Source: Wolfiporia cocos
Lineage: Eukaryota; Basidiomycota; Agaricomycetes; Polyporales; Phaeolaceae
Assembly (NCBI GenBank): GCA_029448655.1
Contig: JACCLO010000011.1
Span: forward strand, 682,001 to 746,000
DNA length: 64,000 nucleotides
Direction: 5' to 3'
The notes under the pieces were generated by a model. It did no database searches and was not told where the DNA came from. It worked only from the letters and a program-made list of their open reading frames with translations. Made by a program: the position numbers and the translations under genes. Shown in pieces: positions 56,310 to 64,000 of this stretch. How positions within the stretch are numbered: the first letter of the stretch is position 1; the number at the start of each line of letters is the position of its first letter.

Positions 56310-56864
56310 TGTTGCAGTAATATACGGTCAGGTATTTTTTTCAATTACCCCTATGCAATAGGACTTAGTATACAATGAGACCCAGCATTCAACCACCTGT
56401 TAGCGCACAGTGTACCCAGTGCCCCTGCTCAACCAGGGCCCTGTTTCAGAGTTATCAACCCTCTGCCCTCATATCAGGGCTTCTAGGTACCTTCTGTATT
56501 CAACTATGGTACAGATCATGTTTCAGCCAATGTTGCATTCAACCACAACATTTCTCTTTGTAATGATAGCATACTAGCCTTATGGACTTAGTGGGGAATA
56601 GTACCAAGGATACCATGACCCTGACTGATAGTTTATGGTATATAATCTGATGCACTTACTGGCCAAGCTCTTCAGCTTGACCTTGTTGTATACATAAACA
56701 AGGATCTTACACTCATTCTCAAACTTGGGTGACCAAGCTCAGCTAGTATATCAATGCTCTAACCCTGTGGTAGCAACCCCAGAGTCGATCGAGTAGTGTG
56801 CTATTCATCACGCTAAGTAACCCACACAAGTTGACTTAGCTGAATGGATATTCAATCCATAACA
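56310..56864 (-). mobile_element. Solo LTR family A, TSD ATGGC
   Basis: 555 bp, ends TGTTGCAGTAAT and AATCCATAACA; exact TSD ATGGC at 56305-56309 and 56865-56869. It sits in a family M fragment (about 56270-57075). Confidence 0.87.
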
Positions 56865-56869
56865 ATGGC

Positions 56870-57402
56870 ACAGTCTCAAAGCACTTCCTATTAATTAGTC
56901 CTCCTTCTCTTGCTGTGGGGATGAACAGGAGTAATTGTAGCTTGACACAGGTGTTCAATGTTATCTCAGAATGGAGGAGCACAGGAGTAAAGAAGAGGTT
57001 TTATTGAGGCTATAGTTGTACAGGTTCAAGAAAATATGCTGAGTGTTATAGCATTATTCCAATGTGACACAAGCCAATACTCACTCGTTGTATTGGTTCG
57101 AGGAGGTTTGTAAGTCAGGTAAGAGCAAGTGGTTACAAGATAGTAATCAAATAACAAATGAAGTTGTCAGAACTGGGGACTTTAGCCACTCAGCTGCCAG
57201 TATATATACATGAGATATAGGACCCCTGGTACCAGGATAGTCCCTACAATACTCTATGGCTCAGCTGGTAATGGTCTGAGTCCGATGCTTGTGATTTAGT
57301 GGCCAAGAAGGCCATGGCCAATGGCTGAATTGTTGTGTTGTGTTAGTAAGGCCAACCCATGCCCAGGGTCTGGCCAAGGCTTGGTTATATGACCAAGGTC
57401 AA
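56870..57402. other. Family M fragment followed by a partial LTR
   Basis: 56870-57075 aligns with the M1 interior (GGAGCACAGGAGTAAAGAAG). At 57076 the sequence switches to TGACACAAGCC and an LTR-like stretch with reversed TATA (about 57205); its other end was not found. Confidence 0.4.
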
Positions 57403-57939
57403 TGACACAGACTATGTCTCTCACTGACATACCGGGAACCCAATGTATAGCCCCTAGAGCCAACACATAGGAGGTGGTGCAAGGGAATGTGCTATTGGGC
57501 ATATACATGTCAGGACAAAAGACTAAACACCCAGACAAGGATGTCAAGATGCATAAGGCAGATGGCATGCAGTGATGGTAAGAGCATAGCCAGGGGACTA
57601 TCCCCTAGGCCGAGAATAACAAGTCTGAGGAGTAACCTCAGACATTGCAATCTAAATACATGCAATGCACCACTATGTATATGACTACCCTAAAGTAGAG
57701 TGAACATGCGGCCTGTAATGGTGTATATAAGTGTGTATGACTAAGTACCTATGCGTGCATCTTGATTGTAGGTAAGGTATGCAAATCTTATCTTATCAAA
57801 CTATGATCAAACACTGGCTCTCACCTTGTGCTTACAGCTTGGTGGTTATGCTGGGGTTTTGTCAGGGTCTGCCCATCTTGGCAGAGCATATAGCACCTGT
57901 AATGAAAAGTTTTTGAGTGCCACAAACTAATCTGTGACA
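57403..57939 (-). mobile_element. Solo LTR, TSD GTCAA/GTCAT
   Basis: 537 bp, ends TGACACAGACT and AATCTGTGACA; flanks GTCAA (57398-57402) and GTCAT (57940-57944), one mismatch. Confidence 0.75.
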
Positions 57940-57944
57940 GTCAT

Positions 57945-59035
57945 GTGCTTCCTCCACAACCTAATCCATCACACCTAGACTGTATTCCATGATTTAGGCA
58001 AAGTCTGGTGGCTTGTAGCTGTACAGTCCAGCACTGCAGCAATGCTTATATAATTGATTCCCATGGTCACATGCTATTGTGCAATATTGTAGCCCCTTAA
58101 GGGAAATATCATGTGATGCATAAGCACCCATGTGGTATGTGATAGTTGATGCATAAAATGCAAAAGAGAATCCAGGACACAAGTCTTTTGAGGGTAAAAC
58201 CCTGCATAAACTGTGACAGACACATTGCATTGTGCAAGACAATTCAATGGAGGGGGGGCATGGTGGCAGCATCTACACCCACATTTACAACACATTTGGT
58301 GTATCTGTACTTCATGCACTGATCTGCACATTAATGTTCACTGGTAGCAGGCTGTGCCGTGCTTGTGTGGCCTTACTGCCTTATACTTACTGTGGTGGTA
58401 TCAAAATGTATCCTAGAAACTAAAAAGTATGCCACATGCTATCAACAAGTGCTTGCCACTACTGTAGTCTTCTGTAGAGAGGCAACCCATAAGGCATCAC
58501 AAACATTCTAAAAGCTGCTAACTTCATCAAATGCAACATGTCACAGGCCATGGGTTGCTACAGAAGATACATTGTAGAGATGTGTCACAGCTATTGCCCA
58601 TTCTGTTGCTCAAGCTCTCAGCAGTATTGGTCAATTGCTTAATCTTATCTCTGTCATGCATCCCACAGGCACAGTTGCTACAAGAAAACAAGCTGTAATG
58701 CATCACATGAAATGGCTGGGCTGCCTCCCTATAGCCACTATTACTGGCCCACTTTTCACATGTCCCACCGAGTTTTGCCTGTATCTTTATGATACCAAGC
58801 CCAAATCCCTTAGACTTTCCTTTCAAATGATAGCCATGAATCTCTAGTATAAATATATATCTTCAAACCTCCAGAAGTGCATTCTGCATGATGCCAAGGC
58901 CTGCAAAGCATCACAACAGCAATGCAACTTCTCTCTGAGCATCAGTCACACCATCAGTCACAATCACTGAATTGCTGAACATGTGGCATCAAACAGCATG
59001 ATGCCACCGGTGCATTGTAACCACTGAGCCAGCAG
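57945..59035. other. No recognisable gene
   Basis: AT-rich, CpG-poor repeat-like DNA. Frames at 58232-58423 and 58635-58847 (plus) and 58527-58826 (minus) have no recognised motif. Confidence 0.35.
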
Positions 59036-59040
59036 GCATC

Positions 59041-59423
59041 TGACACAAGCAACAATCTCAAACAAGAACTAAGCCAATGGGACTTGCACAAAGGCATATT
59101 AGTGATCTAAGTGTCCAAGGTGTAAAAGGCAAAGATGAGTCTGGAGTGCTACCCAGCTTGAGGGCCAGTATATATGCTACTACTTTTTGTACATTGTAAA
59201 GGTACTGTATAGTTCTTAGTCGGCCGTGGTAGTTCATTATGGTATCATAACTCTATAGTGGGTGTGATACAAGGCACATGGAGTGTCTAGGATCATGGTA
59301 GTCCTATTTGGTAAGGGTATTTGGGGTCTTTTAACACATGACTGAGGAGTGGGTGCTTAAATAGGATAGAGAAATGTGTGGCTGGTTATGCCTTGTCTAA
59401 GGCAATGAAATTGGCATGTGACA
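59041..59423 (-). mobile_element. Solo LTR of the gypsy (dUTPase) family, TSD GCATC/GAATC
   Basis: 383 bp, against 382 bp for the LTRs of the full-length element, with which it shares start TGACACAAGCAAC, the CCAGTATATATGCTA box and the TGTGACA end. Flanks GCATC (59036-59040) and GAATC (59424-59428). Strongly diverged, so an older relative. Confidence 0.8.
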
Positions 59424-59428
59424 GAATC

Positions 59429-60276
59429 AGAGGTTGAGTTTAGATTTGCTGACTGAGGATGTGGCTGATGTCACAGTTTGACTGCAATATGCCTCTATAT
59501 TGACACAATGCACATTTCCCCTCAGAAAATTATATGTGAAGCCTCATGTGTAGTGAGAAGATGTGTTGTTATTTTGGAAGGATCTCATCAAGGTGAAGAC
59601 TGAGCTGAAGCCCATCAGGAGCTCTGATTGTCCCTTTCTGATGTTGTTCAATTTTTCCCTCCTCATCTACTAGAATTTTGGATAATATGATTTGACAATA
59701 TCATGCAGAGATTAAGAAAACTTGTCAGTCGTTGGCTAGTTACATGAAATCGGCCTGTGACATTTTGAATTTGAGGGAGGGGAACTAGAGGCGAAACTGC
59801 ATTGCTGTTGTGATTGCATATGTGGGCCAGAGATAATGAAGAAGGCTACAGTATTTGGATGCTCCGTGCACAATTACTGGCATAATGTCCTCCAGCCAAT
59901 CAATGAAGGCAATATTCTGCATTCCTAGTTCCTACATGGGCGGAACATCCCAAATATCAAATTTTAGGCATGGCTGTCAGTGCAAGAATGCAGAGGATCT
60001 ATATCATCAATGGTGCAGCCACATGACCAGATTAAAATTGGTATGACTTTTATCTGGTCAGACAATTGCAGCTTGGCACCAAGCATGTCAGTGAGTCTCT
60101 TGAGATGAAGGACTTGACAGCTCCAGAAGTATGCAGATCCCATTATAGCCTCATTTGTGTGGGTCATTGGGCAATGTACAAAGACACACAGCATGCACTC
60201 ACTTTCTGTGACTGTTGTCCTGAGCTGAGATATCTGGATGAGATCCTTCAGGACTAGGATGCTGGGCTGCGGCCGG
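59429..60276. other. No recognisable gene
   Basis: Short frames on both strands (59855-60046 plus, 59964-60194 minus) without known motifs. Confidence 0.35.
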
Positions 60277-60284
60277 TCCTGAAG

Positions 60285-61039
60285 TAAGGCTCCAACTAAA
60301 TACTAAGTATACCTGGTTTATACCAGTTACAAAATAAAGTAAATATGGGGTGCAGAATACTTAGTATTTAGTTTCTATTTAGTTTGTAATGGGTTTCATA
60401 AGATGTATCTAGACAGTCCTTATATCATGTGGAAACACACAGAGAAGTATTGTGACATCATATTAGAGATCAATAACTAGCTGGACACAAGGCTCTCAAA
60501 TGCATGCCTGCAAGCCACATACCATATGTGGTAATGTCATGCATGCATGGACAAATGCAATGCAATGGCTGCAGCTCACCACTGGCTTTCCTTTCAAGTG
60601 CTCAAGGTATATAATACTGTTCTGATTAGCAGTATGTCCGAAAAGAAACTTTCTCATGACACGCTACAAGAACTTGTACAGCGGATTTCAGACCTTATCA
60701 AAAAGCTTCCACCTACAGTAATCCAATGCATTTGTTTATTCTCAGCTTGCCAGGCCCACATGCATGACTTCCCAGTGATCTCCCACATTGCATGTGATTT
60801 ATTAGCAGTCCCTCCTGCAAGTGTGGCAGTTGAATGCCTATTTTCATCTTTTCATCATCTCTGTGCAAACACCCATAGTTCAATCAAGGCAGAGATGATC
60901 ACACAAGCAATGTGCATCAAGCAGTGGCTTCATGAATGTATCATTGAGCTTGCTTAGTATGTCAAAAACTATGTAAACCAATTAAATACTAAGTAAATAC
61001 TGCCTAAGGGTGTATTTAGTTTATTTGGTTGGAGCCTTA
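60285..61039 (+). mobile_element. hAT deletion derivative, TSD TCCTGAAG/TCCTGACA
   Basis: 755 bp; TIR TAAGGCTCCAACTAAATA pairs with ATTTGGTTGGAGCCTTA. The 8-bp flanks (60277-60284 and 61040-61047) agree in six positions. The arms repeat AAATACTAAGTA words. It retains only the C-terminal part of a transposase gene. Confidence 0.75.
60547..60957 (+). CDS. hAT transposase C-terminal (dimerisation) domain, 136 codons
   Basis: An open frame inside the hAT deletion derivative. DFPVISHIACDLLAVPPASV, VECLFSS and MITQAMCIKQWL are the conserved C-terminal hAT dimerisation region. The catalytic part (Asp-Asp-Glu) and DNA-binding finger are absent, so it cannot catalyse transposition. The frame has survived without stops, while the rest of the gene is gone. 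If expressed it could bind full-length transposase; that is only inference. The ATG at 60547 may be internal to the original gene. Confidence 0.6.
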   Translation: MDKCNAMAAAHHWLSFQVLKVYNTVLISSMSEKKLSHDTLQELVQRISDLIKKLPPTVIQCICLFSACQAHMHDFPVISHIACDLLAVPPASVAVECLFSSFHHLCANTHSSIKAEMITQAMCIKQWLHECIIELA

Positions 61040-61062
61040 TCCTGACAGATCTGCTGACCATC

Positions 61063-62809
61063 TGTCACATGCCAATTTCAAGCCTTCAGGCACAGTACCT
61101 TTTCCGATCATTGAGAGCACCCCTGAGGCTGGAAACCTGATGCCTCAGCTAGATCCAAGCCCTACATACGAACCATCACGGGCACTAAACTAACAGCATC
61201 ACCAGCCACACCTAAGAACCCTAGTCCCCGACCATACGCCCAGTCAAATACAAAAGCCAATGGCAGTCACGTGACCCCGGCCAATTACGATGAGCCCAGT
61301 AGCACCTAACCTAACCAACCCCCGCTACCTGGACCATACCTCATCAGGTCACGACCATACAGACTCATGGCTAGGACTATGTCCACCCAACCAACCGAAC
61401 CCTACACCTCCCGTCTCCATGAACCACAGCCATTACCAGCTATATGGTCATTACCAACCACGAACTTACACCATTACTGGCACGGACTATGTACTATACA
61501 GACAATGGCCTATGGGAGGCCTAAAACCCCTTAGCACTACGCTATGGCCTATGGAAGGCCCTTGACACAAACTACTCACTTATACTCTTGAGGGGTTGGT
61601 GGTGACGAGGTTGAGGGAATTAGCGAGGTAGTTGAGTGCTTAGGTCGATGTACGATTCAGCAGTGGTCAAGAGGTGATTAGTTCTGAGTGCTATGCTCAG
61701 AGGATTACGGTTTATATACATGTATTGGCAACAGTGTAGCTAGGCCTACCCTAAAGCCGAGGGGTCTGTGCACCAGCGGTAATGCCAGGCGCTAGTACGG
61801 GGTGTGGTGGGGAGCCGTGGTTACTATGCCCACATGGGTGGTTAACGGGGACGTGTCAGCTTGCGCCTACTAGAGGGCCGCGTCAGCGTGTGCTAAGGGA
61901 GGGCGCTTGGTATAGGCACCAGTTGAGGCCGCGTCAGCATGCATCTCAGGATGGTAGCTGCCGGGCGAGGTTCCATGGTCATGTGTTGCACTAAAGGCAA
62001 TGGCCGAGGAGGATTCGGGGTGTGCCGTAGTCATGTGTCTAGACGTAGGCATGGGTCAAGGGTCACGTGACTGTACGAGGACAGGCACGTGGTTTGAGCA
62101 CGTAGGTTAGGGTTACTAACTACGCTCGGTGTAGGTAACGTGGTAGTTAACTACGGGTCAATGCATATAAACTACGTGTAGCTCCGTAGGAATGCGGTAA
62201 ATTCAGGTAAAAATAGGGTATGCCCTAGGAAATTTGTGACAGCCCTAAACTCCAGGGATATGCCCTGTACGACTGAGAACCCTAGCAGTCACAGGAAGCA
62301 CCCCACCGATCACAGCCAATCACACTCAATCATGCACAGCCCGTACTGGCCAGCCCATGTTCTCGGCAGATGCCACTTCTCAGTACCAGCATGTGGGAAC
62401 CTGGACCGCCACGTGCCACTCCTCAGTACCAGTACTTGGAAACCTGGACCGCAGATGCCCTGATCACGGACATAGAACCCCGCCATTACCAGCAAACCCC
62501 CGATCAACGAGAACCACCAATTCAGGACTAACCCACTACGTTGCCATGGACCTCTAGTGCTCTACGATCCCCACACTCGGTGCCATTACTGGCCACCACG
62601 TAGTTATTAGATTACCTCAGCACCGATGCCCTACGGGCCACACACCATAACATGTACAAACAGTGTGTAGTCTATATATATGCCAGACAGTCTTGAGTGA
62701 ACCTCAAACTTGTCTTGGCCTCTTCAGCCTTAGATGCCCCGGACCAGGAAGGCACCTTTGAGCGAGCCTCCTTCCCCCAGGTGTGTGTCTTAGGTTGTAG
62801 CATGTGTCA
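61063..62809 (+). mobile_element. Solo LTR (about 1.06 kb), TSD CCATC
   Basis: Ends TGTCACATGCC and GTAGCATGTGTCA; exact TSD CCATC at 61058-61062 and 62810-62814. Without the nested LTR (61563-62241) it is 1,063 bp. TATA-like TCTATATATATGCC at about 62671. It lies only 23 bp from the hAT element on its left. Confidence 0.9.
61563..62241 (-). mobile_element. Solo LTR nested, TSD GCCCT
   Basis: 679 bp, ends TGACACAAACT and AATTTGTGACA; exact TSD GCCCT at 61558-61562 and 62242-62246. Confidence 0.9.
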
Positions 62810-62814
62810 CCATC

Positions 62815-63520
62815 TTTGAAATGGATGAGTGCAAGGACTATTCCACTCGAGGTATGGATTGAGTCCCTACAAATGACAGTGATCTACACAATAGACCAGT
62901 GCAAACAACATCACCGACAACACCACTGAAGTAGCACAGCTCCATGTAGCCGCCTGCTTACTGTCTCGGAGACTGTGGCGTCGGCGAGTTCACCGATTAT
63001 AGGCTGCGGGTACACTATAAACAAGCTCAGCGTGTGAGCCATCCACGACACTGCAGCAAAAGCTCTAACTACACGTGAGGGGTGCGAGGCTCCTAGAAAG
63101 CGCAATCATCAACGTTTCTATCAACAGCGAGAGCCTACAGCACCGTGGACATGCTACGAGACAGTCCTGGTTTTGATCAATACCAAGCGCTTGCACTTGC
63201 AAGACAGCTGTTCTGCGGAGGGGATTCGTGCGAGATCAGTGCAATACGTTCAGTATTTCTATTGTTTAAGAGCCCTTAATGACCGAGATCTGCAGATCGG
63301 GGCCGATTTCACCGGATGTATCGAGAGTGTCTGACATTAAACGAGAAGCGAGAAATTCTTACTACAAGACTATGGTGCGAGACGAATAGCTGCCGCTACT
63401 TTTGTACAGTGGCCAATTTGGCCGGCCAAAAAGAAGTATATATATATATATCAAATAATCGAGTATTGTAGACTCACTATGGAGAGTACAAACGCGCACC
63501 GCAGCATCGCACTGCACGTC
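62815..63520. other. No recognisable gene
   Basis: A 64-codon minus frame (62911-63105) and an (AT)n run at about 63436-63451. Nothing recognised. Confidence 0.35.
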
Positions 63521-63564
63521 CGTTGCTAGGGAGCGAAAGAATTATACATATTTCACTCGCCTCT

Positions 63565-63828
63565 ATGGCGCGCCCCTTGGCCCAGGATCATGAACGAGCG
63601 AGAAATCTTGCGCGTGCACGGCAGAAGGCCTGCGGAAAGAGAAGAAAGTCAAATGAAGCTTCGTCACAGATCATTGATCTCACCCTTGACGATGACAAGA
63701 TTGAAGAATGCCAGTGGACAGGAGTGGTGAATTTCGAGAGAGAGTGGAGTGAGACAGAGACAGAGTCTTCAGATGTGGATGAAGAATCAGACCAGGAACT
63801 CGAGGAGCTGGGAGACACTTCAGCCTGA
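63565..63828 (+). pseudogene. N-terminal part of a transposon protein with an acidic SIM-like motif
   Basis: Starts MARPLAQDHERARNLARARQ, continues with KKRRK-like basic residues, then SSQIIDLTLDDD (a SUMO-interaction-like hydrophobic-acidic motif) and an acidic tail (DVDEESDQELEELGD), then a stop. About 25 bp downstream begins the C-terminal part of a DDE transposase, so this is probably the 5' part of the same element with the catalytic middle deleted. Confidence 0.45.
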
Positions 63829-63849
63829 CTTTCAGGAGCAGCGGTAATT

Positions 63850-63990
63850 GGTGCAGGAAGTGATCGAGGCTGCCGGACATTGCTGCCTCGTTTACCCAGA
63901 TTTCACTGTGAACTCAATCCAATTGAGTTCTTCTGGGGAGCTGTCAAGTGCTATCTGTGCGAAAACTTGGTCTCGTACCCAGACGTGTAG
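63850..63990 (+). pseudogene. Tc1/mariner-like DDE transposase fragment
   Basis: QEVIEAAGHCCL, then after a frame change RFHCELNPIEFFWGAVK and CYLCENLVSYPDV before a stop at 63988-63990. The ELNPIE(F)FWG block is the third acidic-residue region of Tc1/mariner-type DDE transposases. The frameshift near 63890 and the missing core show it is dead. Confidence 0.7.
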
Positions 63991-64000
63991 TACTCACACC

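Noticed and set aside
57076..58215. LTR from TGACACAAGCC to ACTGTGACA
   Set aside because: The flanks CAATG and GACAC do not match and the right part does not look like an LTR.

Overview
The window looks like a transposon-rich region of a filamentous basidiomycete (Agaricomycetes; the exact order cannot be told). Evidence: introns of about 50-60 nt inside cytochrome P450 and aldo-keto reductase genes, a dUTPase-bearing Ty3/gypsy retrotransposon, BED-finger hAT transposons, and P450 paralogues that are mostly broken. There are no bacterial operons, rRNA genes, bona fide tRNA genes or CRISPR arrays.

Layout. 1-6.1 kb: a minus-strand P450 pseudogene (5' end at 6102, 3' end off the left edge), cut by a solo LTR, a MITE holding a hAT element, and an LTR-like insertion holding another hAT element and another LTR. 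6.1-12.9 kb: duplicated P450 upstream DNA, a 1.76-kb insertion with two minisatellites, two more copies of the same MITE, and nested LTRs. 12.93-21.86 kb: the only full-length retrotransposon (minus strand, TSD ATTCT), with gag, dUTPase, protease, RT/RNase H, integrase and a chromodomain-like tail in one frame; the frame is broken by eight TGA codons and one solo LTR. 23.05-25.36 kb: the one gene that reconstructs intact, a 13-exon, 547-residue P450. 26.7-31.6 kb: a hAT copy and two more P450 remnants. 32.2-33.8 kb: a GC-rich aldo-keto reductase locus with two single-base frameshifts. 35.3-36.4 kb: a broken coiled-coil gene of unknown function.

38.4-64 kb is almost entirely transposon on transposon. 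A BED-type hAT element (about 39.1-47.8 kb) is cut by at least eight solo LTRs, up to three deep, and holds a 666-bp inverted segment revealed by crossed target-site duplications. 48-57 kb holds an about 800-bp DNA-element family with 6-bp TSDs and CAGCAATAT-rich arms, again full of LTRs. 59-64 kb holds further LTRs, a hAT deletion derivative and a fragment of a Tc1/mariner-like transposase.

I delimited 27 solo LTRs by their 5-bp TSDs, against one element with two LTRs. The region has therefore grown by repeated insertion and lost retroelement interiors by LTR-LTR recombination. C-to-T decay (CGA to TGA stops, CpG loss) is visible in the gypsy element, one P450 pseudogene and probably some LTR ends. 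All coordinates, alignments and splice models were read by eye from the sequence; no database search was run.
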